Notes: a model not told the origin generated them from the letters alone. A DNA stretch of 64,000 bases from Actinomycetota bacterium (GCA_018268595.1 JAFDWH010000021.1:354281-418280); one strand, 5' to 3'. Shown: positions 24,618 through 36,391, counted from the stretch's first letter. Program-made: numbers and translations.

Positions 24618-24875
24618 GTGCCGCCGACCAAGCCGAGGACGCGGGAGCGCGAGGCGCTCGGTCGGGCGATCCGCGTCCTGCGGGCCGAGCGCGCCGTCAG
24701 CCAGGAGGAGGTCGAGGCCGCCGGCGGCCTGGGCCAGAACGCGATCGGCCGCATCGAGCGCGGCGCCTCCGCGCCGTCGTTCGACAGCCTCGTCGGCGTC
24801 GCCGAAGGGCTCGGCGTCCCGCTCAGCGTGCTGATCGAGGTGTACGAGCGGCAGCTCGCCAGAGCGCCGCGATAA
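24618..24875 (+). CDS. XRE-family helix-turn-helix regulator (copy 2)
   Basis: Protein of 85 residues with one HTH domain: LGRAIRVLRAERAVSQEEV, GGLGQNAIGRIERG, PSFDSLVGVAEGLGVPLS, and the same short C-terminal helix (IEVYERQL) as copy 1 (ARVYEERL). GTG start at 24618 preceded by AAGG 9-10 nt upstream. The stop TAA is part of the -10 box of the following tRNA gene. The paralogous pair could heterodimerise or cross-regulate; that is inference. Confidence 0.75.
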   Translation: MPPTKPRTREREALGRAIRVLRAERAVSQEEVEAAGGLGQNAIGRIERGASAPSFDSLVGVAEGLGVPLSVLIEVYERQLARAPR

Positions 24876-24878
24876 GCT
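24873..24878 (+). promoter_or_regulatory. -10 box TAAGCT of tRNA-Arg
   Basis: TAAGCT starts in the stop codon of the second XRE gene and ends 12 nt before the mature tRNA 5' end, leaving a short 5' leader for RNase P. Confidence 0.5.
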
Positions 24879-24890
24879 GCTTGCCAGCAG

Positions 24891-24963
<73 letters not shown>

Positions 24964-24998
24964 TCGAAGCCCCCGTCCGCTGTCCGAACTCCGCGCCG

Positions 24999-25964
24999 AT
25001 GGACCTCTCGCTCTTCTTCGCCGGCACCGCCGGCTCCGTCCCGACGGCGCGCCGCGGCCTGCCCGCGCTGCTGCTGCGCCGCGGCGCCGACCGCATCCTG
25101 TTCGACTGCGGCGAGGGCACGCAGCGCCAGCTGCTGCGGTCGGTCGGGCTGATGGACCTGACCGACGTCTTCATCACGCACTTCCACGCCGACCACTGGC
25201 TCGGCCTGCCGGGGATGCTGAAGACGTTCGACCTGCGCGCGCGCGAGAAGCCGCTGACGCTCTACGGACCGCCGGGCCTCGCGAAGCTGCTGCACGGGAT
25301 GCGCCACGTGTGGGGCGGGATCGGCTACCACGTCGAGATCGTCGAGCTGGCCGACGACGAGCAGGTCGAGCGCGACGAGTACGTGATCGAGCCATTCCCG
25401 GTCGCGCACCGCGGCGCGGCGTACGGCTACGCGCTGATCGAGGACGACCGCCCGGGCCGCTTCGACGCGGCGCTCGCCGAGCGGCTCGGCGTCAGGCCCG
25501 GACCGGACTTCGGTCGCCTGCAGCGCGGCGAGATCGTCGGCGGCGTGCGGCCCGAGCAGGTGATCGGCGAGGACCGGCCGGGGCGCAAGCTCGTGATCTC
25601 CGGCGACACCGCCCCGTCCGAGGTGCTGATCGAGGTCGCCCACCGCGCCGACCTGCTCGTGCACGAGGCGACGTTCACCCGCGAAGAGGCCGAGCGCGCG
25701 CGCGAGACGCAGCACTCGACCGCCGAGCAGGCGGCGAAGGCCGCGCTCGAGGCGGAGGTGCGGCTGCTCGCGCTCGTGCACCTCTCGACGCGCTACGGCG
25801 GCCGCGAGATCCGCGAGGAGGCGCAGGCGATCTTCCCCGACACGGTCGTCCCGCGCGACTTCGACGCGATCGAGATCCCGTTCCCCGAACGGGGAGCGCC
25901 GGAGCTGGTGAGATGGAGCCAGTCCGCGCCGCCCGCCCCGCCGGAGCCGCTGGTACAGTCCTGA
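24999..25964 (+). CDS. rnz: ribonuclease Z
   Basis: tRNA 3'-processing endonuclease of 321 residues, short form. Motifs: FDCGEGTQRQLL near residue 37, HFHADHWLGLPG near 61 (HxHxDH zinc site), PVAHRGAAYGY, ISGDTAPSE and the later HEATF and HLSTRYGG. It cuts behind the discriminator base of tRNAs lacking CCA. It directly follows such a tRNA gene, so tRNA and processing enzyme may share a transcript. The C-terminal 20 residues are Pro/Ala-rich. Confidence 0.93.
   Translation: MDLSLFFAGTAGSVPTARRGLPALLLRRGADRILFDCGEGTQRQLLRSVGLMDLTDVFITHFHADHWLGLPGMLKTFDLRAREKPLTLYGPPGLAKLLHGMRHVWGGIGYHVEIVELADDEQVERDEYVIEPFPVAHRGAAYGYALIEDDRPGRFDAALAERLGVRPGPDFGRLQRGEIVGGVRPEQVIGEDRPGRKLVISGDTAPSEVLIEVAHRADLLVHEATFTREEAERARETQHSTAEQAAKAALEAEVRLLALVHLSTRYGGREIREEAQAIFPDTVVPRDFDAIEIPFPERGAPELVRWSQSAPPAPPEPLVQS
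25954..25959 (+). promoter_or_regulatory. -10 box TACAGT of the pyr operon
   Basis: TACAGT lies at the very end of rnz. Transcription should begin near 25966, a few nucleotides before the PyrR-binding element. Confidence 0.5.
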
Positions 25965-25970
25965 CCGTCC

Positions 25971-26007
25971 GTTCCTTTAACCCGGTCCCGTGAGGCCAGG
26001 AAGGTTC
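25971..26007 (+). promoter_or_regulatory. PyrR-binding RNA element of the pyr operon leader
   Basis: The stretch TCCTTTAACCCGGTCCCGTG with AGGCCAGGAAGG behind it matches the conserved PyrR-binding loop (TTTAAC, GTCC-GAGAGGC-like core, closing stem TCCTT/AAGG). The AGGAAGG at 25998-26004 is also the ribosome-binding site for the TTG at 26011, so PyrR bound with UMP could block translation. Translational PyrR control of this type is known in mycobacteria; no terminator is visible. Confidence 0.85.
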
Positions 26008-26010
26008 AGG

Positions 26011-26559
26011 TTGGAAGCCGAGAAGGTCGTCCTCGACCGCGACGACATGCGGCGCACGCTCGTGCGGATCGCGCACGAGATCGTCGAGAAGAACCCCCAG
26101 CAGCAGCTCGCCATCGTCGGCATCCACCGGCGCGGCGCCACGCTCGCCGCCCGCGTGCGCGACCTCGTCGCGGAGCTGCTCGAGCACGAAGTCCCGCTCG
26201 GCGACGTCGACATCGCCTTCTACCGCGACGACGTGACGCTGCGCCCGAGCGCGCCGGTCGTCCACGCCTCGCACATCGGCTTCCCGCTGGAGGAGCGCAC
26301 GATCGTGATCGTCGACGACGTGCTCTACACCGGCCGCACCGTGCGCGCGGCGATCGACGCGATCTTCGACTACGGGCGCCCCGCCCGCGTGCAGCTCGCC
26401 GTGCTGGCCGACCGCGGCCACCGCGAGCTGCCGATCCGCCCCGACTACGTCGGCAAGAACCTGCCGACCGCGCGCGACGAGCGCGTGAACGTGCGCGTCG
26501 AGGAGCTCGACGGGCTCGACGAGGTGACGATCTCCCAACCTGCGGAGGTGACCGCATGA
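26011..26559 (+). CDS. pyrR: pyrimidine operon regulator PyrR / uracil phosphoribosyltransferase
   Basis: Protein of 182 residues, phosphoribosyltransferase fold. The PRPP-binding motif is VIVDDVLYTGRTVRAAID near residue 98; other matches are VGIHRRGATLA and DIAFYRDDV. It binds UMP and the leader RNA to repress the operon and often has weak UPRTase activity. I chose TTG at 26011 because AGGAAGG lies 6 nt upstream; a GTG at 25990 would lie inside the PyrR-binding RNA. Its stop overlaps pyrB. Confidence 0.93.
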   Translation: MEAEKVVLDRDDMRRTLVRIAHEIVEKNPQQQLAIVGIHRRGATLAARVRDLVAELLEHEVPLGDVDIAFYRDDVTLRPSAPVVHASHIGFPLEERTIVIVDDVLYTGRTVRAAIDAIFDYGRPARVQLAVLADRGHRELPIRPDYVGKNLPTARDERVNVRVEELDGLDEVTISQPAEVTA

Positions 26560-27515
26560 CCGCGCCGCGCCACCTGCTCTCGATCGACGACCTCGACCGC
26601 GCGGGGATCGAGCGGATCCTCGACCGCGCCGCCTCGTTCGCCGAGGTCGCCGGGCGCGAGATCAAGAAGGTCCCCGCGCTGCGCGGGCGCACGGTCGTGA
26701 ACCTCTTCTACGAGGCCTCCACGCGCACGAGCAGCTCGTTCGAGCTGGCCGCCAAGCGGCTGTCCGCCGACGTCGTCTCGGTCCGCGCCGCGACCTCGTC
26801 GGTCACGAAGGGCGAGTCGCTCAAGGACACCGTCCAGACGCTCACCGCCTACGACCCGGCCGCGATCGTGATCCGCTCGCCGCACGCCGGCGCGGCCCAG
26901 CTCGTCGCGCGCTGGACCGACGCCGCGGTCGTCAACGCCGGCGACGGCAAGCACGAGCATCCGACGCAGGCGCTGCTCGACGTCTACACGCTGCGCCGCC
27001 GCCTCGGCGCGCTCGACGGCAAGAACATCTGGATCGTCGGCGACGTGCTGCACTCGCGCGTCGCGCGCTCGGACATCCTCGCGTTCGCGCGGATGGGCGC
27101 GCAGGTCACCGTCAGCGGCCCGCCGACGCTGCTGCCACGCGGGATCGAGGCGCTCGGCTGCGAGGTCGCGCCGACGCTCGAGCGGCTCGCGGAGGCGGAC
27201 GTCGTCTACGTCCTGCGGATGCAGAACGAGCGCATGGACGAAGCGTACGTGCCGTCCCTGCGCGAGTACGCGGCGCGCTATCAGGTCAACGCGGCGCGCC
27301 TGCAGCCGCACCAGCTGCTGATGCACCCGGGACCGGTCAACCGCGGCGTCGAGCTGTCGGCCGACGCGATCGACTCGCCGCAGGCGCTGATCGCCCAGCA
27401 GGTGGAGGCGGGCGTGGTCGTGCGCATGGCGGTGCTGTACGAGCTGCTCGCCGGCAGCGGCGCGGGCGCCCCGCTCGTCGCCGAAGCCGCCGCCGAGGCG
27501 GTCGCGCTCGCATGA
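26556..27515 (+). CDS. pyrB: aspartate carbamoyltransferase catalytic subunit
   Basis: Enzyme of 319 residues that makes carbamoyl aspartate from carbamoyl phosphate and aspartate. Signature motifs: FYEASTRTSSSFELA near residue 50 (carbamoyl-phosphate loop), DGKHEHPTQALLD near 130 and MHPGPVNRG near 260. No regulatory subunit gene pyrI is nearby, as usual for this operon type. ATGA overlaps at both ends couple it to pyrR and pyrC. Confidence 0.96.
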   Translation: MTAPRHLLSIDDLDRAGIERILDRAASFAEVAGREIKKVPALRGRTVVNLFYEASTRTSSSFELAAKRLSADVVSVRAATSSVTKGESLKDTVQTLTAYDPAAIVIRSPHAGAAQLVARWTDAAVVNAGDGKHEHPTQALLDVYTLRRRLGALDGKNIWIVGDVLHSRVARSDILAFARMGAQVTVSGPPTLLPRGIEALGCEVAPTLERLAEADVVYVLRMQNERMDEAYVPSLREYAARYQVNAARLQPHQLLMHPGPVNRGVELSADAIDSPQALIAQQVEAGVVVRMAVLYELLAGSGAGAPLVAEAAAEAVALA

Positions 27516-28855
27516 GCGCCGAACGGCTGTTCCACGTGCCCGGCGAGCCGGCCGAGCTGCTGCTGCGCGGCGTGCACGCGCTCGACCCGCGCAGCGGGCT
27601 CGACGCGCCGCACGACGTGCTGGTGCGTGACGGCGTCATCGCCGAGCTGGCCGCGCCCGGCTCGCTGCCCGCACCGGACGGCGCCGAGGTCGTCGAAGGG
27701 GAAGGGCTCCACCTCTTCCCGGCGTTCTTCGACCCGCACGTGCACCTGCGCACGCCCGGCCAGGAGCACAAGGAGACGCTCGCGACCGGCACCGCCGCAG
27801 CGGCGGCCGGCGGCTTCTGCGGGATCGTCGCGATGCCGAACACGGCGCCGACGCTCGACGACGCCTCCGGGCTGCGCTCCCTGTGCGCCCAGGCGCGGCA
27901 GGAGGCGCGCGTGCCGGTCGGCTTCATGCCGGCGATCACGCGCGGGCTGGCCGGCACGGAGCTGACCGAGATGGCGGAGCTGCGCGACGCCGGCGCGCTC
28001 GGCTTCACCGACGACGGCAGACCCGTCGTCGCCGCCGGGATGCTGCGGCGCGCGCTCCAGTACCAGCGCCTCTGCGGCGGCACGATCGCGCTGCACGAGG
28101 AGGACCCGACGCTGTCCGGCCACGGCGTGATGCACGAGGGGGCCGTCTCGGCGCGGCTCGGGCTCACGGGGATCCCGTCGATCTCCGAGTCGACGATGGT
28201 CGCGCGCGACAGCGCGATCGCCGCCTACGAGCAGGGACGCGTGCACTTCCAGCACCTCTCGTGCGTCGAGTCGGTCGAGGCGCTCGCGGCCTGGAAGGCG
28301 GCCGGCGCGCGCGTCAGCGGCGAGGCCTCGCCGCACCACCTGACGCTGACCGACGAGGCGGTCCGCTCGCTCGACTCGCGCTTCAAGATGAACCCGCCGC
28401 TGCGCACCGAGGCCGACCGCGAGGCGCTGATCGCCGGGCTGCGCGACGGCACGATCGAGTGCATCGCCACCGACCACGCCCCGCACGCGCGCCACGAGAA
28501 GGAGGTCCCGTTCGAGGAGGCGCCGATGGGCGTCACCGGGCTGGAGACCGCCTTCCCCGTCCTCTACACCGACCTCGTGCTGCCGGGCGTGCTGCCGCTG
28601 GGCCTCGTCGTCGAGCGGATGACGGCCGGCGCGGCGCTGCTCGACCTGTCGACCCCGCGAATCGCGGTCGGCGAGCCGGCGAACCTCGCGCTGCTCGACC
28701 TCGCCGGCGAGTGGGAGGTCGGCGCGCGCGGCTACGCGAGCAAGTCGGCCAACTCGTGCTTCGAGGGCCGCCGGCTGCGCGGCGTCGTGCGCCTGACGCT
28801 CGCCGCCGGGGCGGTCGTGCACCGCGCCGAGCTTCCGGCCGAGGTGGCCGCGTGA
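27512..28855 (+). CDS. pyrC: dihydroorotase
   Basis: Amidohydrolase of 447 residues that closes carbamoyl aspartate to dihydroorotate. Metal motif [15 protein letters not shown] near residue 73, later [26 protein letters not shown] near 318 and [14 protein letters not shown]. This is the long allantoinase-like class found with PyrB in actinobacteria and firmicutes. It overlaps pyrB by ATGA and the next gene by GTGA. Confidence 0.95.
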   Translation: MSAERLFHVPGEPAELLLRGVHALDPRSGLDAPHDVLVRDGVIAELAAPGSLPAPDGAEVVEGEGLHLFPAFFDPHVHLRTPGQEHKETLATGTAAAAAGGFCGIVAMPNTAPTLDDASGLRSLCAQARQEARVPVGFMPAITRGLAGTELTEMAELRDAGALGFTDDGRPVVAAGMLRRALQYQRLCGGTIALHEEDPTLSGHGVMHEGAVSARLGLTGIPSISESTMVARDSAIAAYEQGRVHFQHLSCVESVEALAAWKAAGARVSGEASPHHLTLTDEAVRSLDSRFKMNPPLRTEADREALIAGLRDGTIECIATDHAPHARHEKEVPFEEAPMGVTGLETAFPVLYTDLVLPGVLPLGLVVERMTAGAALLDLSTPRIAVGEPANLALLDLAGEWEVGARGYASKSANSCFEGRRLRGVVRLTLAAGAVVHRAELPAEVAA

Positions 28856-29391
28856 CCCCCCGCACGCTCGACCGCGCGCGCACCGCGCTCGTCGTGATCG
28901 ACGTGCAGGAGGCGTTCGCGAAGGCGGTCGACGGCTTCGACGAGATCGCCGCGCAGACCGCGATCCTCGTGCAGGGGGCGCGGACGCTCGGCCTGCCGCT
29001 GCTCGTGACCGAGCAGTACCCGCGCGGGCTCGGCGACACGGTCGCGCCCGTGCGCGAGGCGCTCGGCGACGTCGAGCGGCTGCCGAAGACGGTCTTCTCG
29101 GCGGCGCGCGCGGACGGCTTCGACCTGCGGGGGCGCGACCAGGCGCTCGTGTGCGGGATCGAGACGCACGTGTGCGTCAACCAGACGGTGCACGACCTGC
29201 TCGCCGGCGGCGTCGAGGTGCACGTGGCGGTCGACGCGGTCGGCTCGCGCACAGCCGCGAACCGCGAGCTGGGCCTGCGCAAGATGGCCGAGAGCGGCGC
29301 GATCCTCACGTCGGTCGAGACGGCCCTGTTCGAGCTGCTCGGCGCCGCCGGCAGCGACGAGTTCAAGACGATCCAGAAGCTGGTGATGTAG
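28852..29391 (+). CDS. isochorismatase-family cysteine hydrolase inside the pyr operon
   Basis: Protein of 179 residues. The catalytic triad of the family is visible: Asp in VVIDVQEAF near residue 18, Lys in RLPKTVFSA near 84 and Cys in [12 protein letters not shown] near 106. The [11 protein letters not shown] segment is like the ISOC/YcaC-type members, not nicotinamidase. It is translationally coupled to pyrC and abuts carA, so it is part of the pyrimidine operon. Hydrolysis of a carbamoyl or amide compound tied to pyrimidine metabolism would fit the place, but substrate is unknown. Confidence 0.82.
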   Translation: MTPRTLDRARTALVVIDVQEAFAKAVDGFDEIAAQTAILVQGARTLGLPLLVTEQYPRGLGDTVAPVREALGDVERLPKTVFSAARADGFDLRGRDQALVCGIETHVCVNQTVHDLLAGGVEVHVAVDAVGSRTAANRELGLRKMAESGAILTSVETALFELLGAAGSDEFKTIQKLVM

Positions 29392-30530
29392 ATGAGCGAC
29401 CCGACCGCGTACGTCCTGCTCGAGGACGGCGAGCGCTTCGACGGGCTCGCCTGCGGCGCCGACACATACGCCGTCGGCGAGGTCGTCTTCACGACCGGCA
29501 TGACCGGCTATCAGGAGGCCGTCACGGACCCCTCGTTCGCCGGCCAGCTGATCACGTTCACGACCGCACACGTCGGCAACTACGGCGTGAGCGCGGAGGC
29601 GATGGAGTCGGACCGCATCCACGCGCGCGCGGCGATCATGCGCGCCGCGACCAACCGCGAGGACGCGCCGGGCGCCGAGGGCGGCTGGCTCGACTGGCTG
29701 CGCGACTGCGGCGTGCCCGGCATCACCGACCTCGACACGCGCGCGCTCGTGCGCCACATCCGCGACGCCGGCGCGATGCGCGGCGGCGTCTTCCCGGCCG
29801 CCGTCTCCGAGCAGGAGGCGCAGGCGCTCATCGCCGAGGAGCCGTCGATGGCCGGCCGCGACCTCGCGCGCGCGGTGACGCCGGGCGCGCCGGTCGTGTT
29901 GGAGCCGCTCAGCGGGTCCGCCGGCCCGACGATCGCGATGATCGACACGGGCGTGAAGGACTCGATCGTGCGCAACCTGCGCGAGCGCGGCGCGACGGTC
30001 GAGCTGCACCCCTGCACGACGAGCGCCGAGACGCTGCTCGCCCGCGACCCCGACGCGTTCTTCCTCGCCAACGGCCCCGGCGATCCCGCCGCGCTCGGCT
30101 ACGTCGTCGAGACGGTCCGCGGACTGGTCGGCAAGAAGCCGGTCTACGGCATCTGCCTCGGCCACCAATTGCTGTGCCGGGCGGTCGGCCTGGAGACGTA
30201 CAAGCTGCCGTTCGGCCACCGCGGCGCCAACCACCCGGTCAAGGACCTCACGACCGGGCGCGTCGAGATCACGAGCCAGAACCACGGCTTCGCGGTGCTC
30301 GGCCCCGGGGGCGCGAAGACGCTGCCGAGCGACGAGCCGGTGCGCTGGGAGACCGACTTCGGCGCCGCCGAGCTGACGCACATCAACCTCTACGACCGCA
30401 CCGTCGAGGGGCTCGCGCTGCGCGACGTGCCGGGCGCGACGGTCCAGTACCACCCCGAGGCCGGTCCCGGCCCGCACGACGCGCTCTACCTGTTCGACCG
30501 TTTCATCTCGGAGATCGAGGCCGCCGCCTG

Positions 30531-30531
<1 letters not shown>
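29392..30531 (+). CDS. carA: carbamoyl-phosphate synthase small (glutaminase) subunit
   Basis: Subunit of 379 residues that releases ammonia from glutamine for CarB. The N-terminal domain has the [18 protein letters not shown] motif; the class I glutaminase half has the nucleophile in [10 protein letters not shown] near residue 257 and the His/Glu pair in [13 protein letters not shown] near 340. ATG directly follows the TAG of the hydrolase gene, and its TGA shares one base with the carB ATG. Confidence 0.97.
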
Positions 30532-33660
<3,129 letters not shown>

Positions 33661-33665
<5 letters not shown>

Positions 33666-33690
33666 GCGAACGACTGCGTTCGGGATCTCA
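33661..33690 (+). repeat. hairpin at the end of carB
   Basis: TTGAG/CTCAA encloses CGAACG-ACTG-CGTTCG, starting in the carB stop codon. The stem could end the pyr operon transcript, but only A residues follow, no T run, so an intrinsic terminator is doubtful. The inner CGAAC/GTTCG arms are 6 nt apart, not the 4 nt of an SOS box. Confidence 0.4.
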
Positions 33691-33736
33691 AAACGCCTGC
33701 AAACGGAGTCGATCCTTCCAGTGACGCTCGACATAC

Positions 33737-33759
33737 CTCGACCTCAACTTGAGGTCGAG
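33737..33759. promoter_or_regulatory. 11-bp palindrome upstream of mihF
   Basis: CTCGACCTCAA and TTGAGGTCGAG are exact complements separated by one C. The centre lies about 54 nt upstream of the mihF -10 box, just before its -35. No T run follows, so an operator for a dimeric regulator is more likely than a terminator. Confidence 0.45.
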
Positions 33760-33779
33760 CCGAATTCGCCGGTTGGCGC

Positions 33780-33807
33780 TTGCCGAGAAGCCTTCACGTT
33801 GTAGACT
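33780..33807 (+). promoter_or_regulatory. mihF promoter
   Basis: TTGCCG at 33780-33785 and TAGACT at 33802-33807 are 16 nt apart. The -10 box ends 8 nt before the ATG at 33816, so the mRNA should be leaderless or nearly so. This is one of the clearest promoters in the window. Confidence 0.65.
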
Positions 33808-33815
33808 CGCCGCCC

Positions 33816-34160
33816 ATGCCGCCGGCCGCCAGCGAAACGCCCGCCAAGCACACGACTGCGCCCGAGCGTTCCCTGCACCAGCGGATGATCGCGCTCACGC
33901 GCGCCAACGAGATCCGCACGAAGCGCGCCCAGCTCAAGCGCGACCTCAAGGCCGGCCGCGTCGCGATCCACGAGCTCCTGATGGAGCCGCCGAGCTACGT
34001 CGAGACGGCGAAGGTCTTCGACCTCCTGCTCGCGGTTCCGAAATACGGTCGCGTGAAGGCCAACAAGATCCTGAACGTGTGCCGCATCTCGCCGAGCAAG
34101 ACGATCGGCGGGCTCTCGCCCCGGCAGCGCGCCGAGCTGGTCGCGCTCCTCCGCCGCTAA
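33816..34160 (+). CDS. mihF: actinobacterial integration host factor mIHF
   Basis: DNA-binding protein of 114 residues. The conserved core includes ALTRANEIRTKRAQLKRDLK, VFDLLLAVPKYGRVKANKIL and SPSKTIGGLSPRQRAELVALL, the helix-two-turn-helix region near residue 75 onward. mIHF organises the nucleoid and supports site-specific recombination in mycobacteria. The position between carB and gmk is the usual actinobacterial one. An upstream in-frame TTG at 33780 was rejected because it lies in the -35 box. Confidence 0.93.
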   Translation: MPPAASETPAKHTTAPERSLHQRMIALTRANEIRTKRAQLKRDLKAGRVAIHELLMEPPSYVETAKVFDLLLAVPKYGRVKANKILNVCRISPSKTIGGLSPRQRAELVALLRR

Positions 34161-34178
34161 CCCGCGGCGCCTCAACGC

Positions 34179-34745
34179 GTGGCCCGCGTGTTCGTCATCA
34201 CCGGCCCGTCGGGCGTCGGCAAGGGGACGCTGATCCGCGGCCTGCTCGCGCGCATCCCCGAGCTCGAGCTGTCGGTCTCCGCCACGACGCGCGAGCCGCG
34301 CCCGGGGGAGGTCGACGGCGTCGACTACCACTTCCTCAGCGAGGACGAGTTCGACCGCAAGGTGAAGGCCGGTGCGTTCGTCGAGCATGCCGCCTACTCC
34401 GGCCGCCGCTACGGCACGCTGCGCTCCGAACTCGAGCGTCGCACGGCGGCGGGCATCCCGGTCGTGCTGGAGATCGAGGTGCAGGGCGCGCGCCAGGTGC
34501 GGCAGTCGCTCCCGTCGGCTGTCCAGGTGTTCATCGTGCCCCCGTCCGAGCAGGCGCTGCGCGAGCGCCTCGTCGGCCGCGGCACCGACGCGCCGGAGGA
34601 GATCGAGCGGCGCCTGGAGGTGGCCGAGCGCGAGCTGGCGGCGCAGGGGGAGTTTCCGCACAAGGTCATGAACGACCGTCAGGAGGAGGCGGTCGGCCAG
34701 CTCGAGCGGCTCGTGCGCGCCGAGTTGGACGGCGAGGCCGGCTAG
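34179..34745 (+). CDS. gmk: guanylate kinase
   Basis: Phosphorylates GMP to GDP. Protein of 188 residues with the P-loop TGPSGVGKGTLIRGL near residue 8, the GMP-binding stretch SATTREPRPGEVDGVDYHFL and IEVQGARQVRQ. GTG start at 34179, 18 nt behind mihF, without a clear ribosome-binding site. In the common order mihF-gmk-rpoZ-coaBC. Confidence 0.95.
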   Translation: MARVFVITGPSGVGKGTLIRGLLARIPELELSVSATTREPRPGEVDGVDYHFLSEDEFDRKVKAGAFVEHAAYSGRRYGTLRSELERRTAAGIPVVLEIEVQGARQVRQSLPSAVQVFIVPPSEQALRERLVGRGTDAPEEIERRLEVAERELAAQGEFPHKVMNDRQEEAVGQLERLVRAELDGEAG

Positions 34746-34748
34746 ACT
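34743..34748 (+). promoter_or_regulatory. -10 box TAGACT of rpoZ
   Basis: TAGACT overlaps the gmk stop. It ends 31 nt before the rpoZ TTG, leaving a short leader with a proper Shine-Dalgarno (GGAAAGG at 34765-34771). This is a leadered contrast to the leaderless starts. Confidence 0.5.
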
Positions 34749-34779
34749 CTCCTGTTCACCGACTGGAAAGGCCCCGCTC

Positions 34780-35007
34780 TTGATCTCTCCCCGCATCGAC
34801 CGCCTGCTGACGCACGTCGACTCCGACTACGCGAGCGTCGTCGTCGCCGCCAAGCGCGCGCGGCAGATCAACTCGTACTACCACAACCTCGGCGAGGGCA
34901 CGTTCGACGAGTTCCCGCCGCCGATGGTCGAGACCCGCTCGAAGAACTACCTCACGATCGCGCTCGAGGAAGTCGCCGCGGGCAAGATCAAGTACCACTA
35001 CCGCTAG
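34780..35007 (+). CDS. rpoZ: RNA polymerase omega subunit
   Basis: Small subunit of 75 residues that aids RNA polymerase assembly. The family core is SPRIDRLLTHVDSDYASVVV, KRARQINSYYH and TRSKNYLTIALEEVAAGKI. TTG start at 34780 with GGAAAGG 8 nt upstream. Actinobacterial omega is often about 80-110 residues, so this one is compact. Confidence 0.93.
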   Translation: MISPRIDRLLTHVDSDYASVVVAAKRARQINSYYHNLGEGTFDEFPPPMVETRSKNYLTIALEEVAAGKIKYHYR

Positions 35008-35060
35008 CCGCCCCGGCGCTCGCCGCAGGAGCCGCGCGGCGCGGGGCGAAAGGACGCGAC

Positions 35061-36329
35061 ATGGCCAGGCTGCTGCTCGGCGTCAGCGGGGGGATCGCCG
35101 CCTACAAGGCGCTCGAGCTCGTCCGTCTCGCGACGAAGGCCGGCCACAGCGTCCGCGTCATCCAGACGCCGACGAGCGAGCTCTTCGTCGGCGTCGCGTC
35201 GTTCGAGGGGATCACCGGCGCGCCGGTGCTGAGAAGCGAGTTCGCGCGCGACCCGCTGCGCGGCGCGTTCCCAGGCGACCCGCTGCCGGCGCACGAGCCG
35301 ATCAGCCACCTTCAGCTCGTCGCCAACGCCGACGCGTTCCTCGTCGCGCCGGCCTCGGCCAACACGATCGCCAAGCTCGCGCACGGGCACGCCGACAACC
35401 TGCTGACGAGCGCCGCACTGGCGGCGCGCTGCCCGCTGGTCGTCGCGCCCGCGATGAACGACGCGATGTACGAGCACGCGGCGACGCAGGCGAACCTCGC
35501 GCTGCTGCGCGAGCGCGGCGCGCGGATCGTCGACCCGGGCGTCGGGCCGCTCGCCTCGAAGGGCGAGCATGGCATCGGGCGCCTCGCCGAGCCGGCCGAG
35601 CTGCTGGCGGCATGCGAGGCGGCGATCGCAGGCGCGTCGCTCCCGCCGACGGCGTCGCTGGCCGGCGTGCGCGTCCTCGTCACGGGGGGCGGCACGCGCG
35701 AGCCGATCGACTCCGTGCGCTACGTCGGCAACCGCTCGTCCGGCCGCATGGGCTACGCGCTGGCCGAGCAGGCAGCGCGCCGCGGCGCGGCGGTCACGGT
35801 CGTGGCGGCGAACGTCTCGCTGCCGGCGCCGACCGGCGTGAGGGTCGTCCCGGTCGAGACGGCGGCGCAGCTCGCGGACGCCTGCGCGGAGGCCTTCCCG
35901 CGCTGCGACGTGCTGCTGATGGCCGCGGCCGTGGCGGACTTCCGCCCGGCGGACCCGGCCGACACGAAGATCAAGAAGACCGCCGCCGACGCGCCGGACG
36001 CGCTCGCGCTGGAGCCGACCCCGGACGTGCTGAGCGGGCTCGCCGGCGCGCGCCGGCCGGACCAGACGATCGTCGGCTTCGCGGCGGAGCATGGCGAGGG
36101 GGCGCTCGCGTACGCGCGCGAGAAGCTCGCGCGCAAGCGCCTCGACGCGATCGTCGTCAACGACATCTCGCGGCCCGACATCGGCTTTGACACGGTCGAG
36201 AACGAGGTCACGATCGTGACGCCCGCCGGCGAGCGGCCGGTCGCGCGCGCGCCGAAGGCGGAGGTGGCGGCAGCGATCCTCGACGCCGTCGCCGAGCTGC
36301 GCGCGGGGCGCGCCAGCACGCCCGCGTGA
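35061..36329 (+). CDS. coaBC: bifunctional phosphopantothenoylcysteine decarboxylase/phosphopantothenate-cysteine ligase
   Basis: Coenzyme A synthesis enzyme of 422 residues. CoaC half (1-190): LLLGVSGGIAAYKALEL, the decarboxylase ASANTIAKLAHG segment and PAMNDAMYEH (PxMNxxMW-type loop). CoaB half: VLVTGGGTREPIDSVRYVGN near residue 210, SSGRMGYALAEQA and the lysine loop DTKIKKTA near 300. AAAGGA precedes the ATG. In mycobacteria metK follows; here a TPR gene does. Confidence 0.95.
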   Translation: MARLLLGVSGGIAAYKALELVRLATKAGHSVRVIQTPTSELFVGVASFEGITGAPVLRSEFARDPLRGAFPGDPLPAHEPISHLQLVANADAFLVAPASANTIAKLAHGHADNLLTSAALAARCPLVVAPAMNDAMYEHAATQANLALLRERGARIVDPGVGPLASKGEHGIGRLAEPAELLAACEAAIAGASLPPTASLAGVRVLVTGGGTREPIDSVRYVGNRSSGRMGYALAEQAARRGAAVTVVAANVSLPAPTGVRVVPVETAAQLADACAEAFPRCDVLLMAAAVADFRPADPADTKIKKTAADAPDALALEPTPDVLSGLAGARRPDQTIVGFAAEHGEGALAYAREKLARKRLDAIVVNDISRPDIGFDTVENEVTIVTPAGERPVARAPKAEVAAAILDAVAELRAGRASTPA

Positions 36330-36391
36330 GCGGTGTCCGGCCGGGGTGCGTCCGCGTGCGGCCATCCCGACGGGACCCTTCCGGCGCCGCC

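Noticed and set aside
33667..33684. second SOS box behind carB (CGAAC...GTTCG)
   Set aside because: The half-sites are 6 nt apart instead of 4 and are better explained as the stem of a hairpin at the end of the operon.
33737..33759. intrinsic terminator of the pyr operon
   Set aside because: Perfect palindrome but no T run on either side and a one-base centre; operator is more likely.
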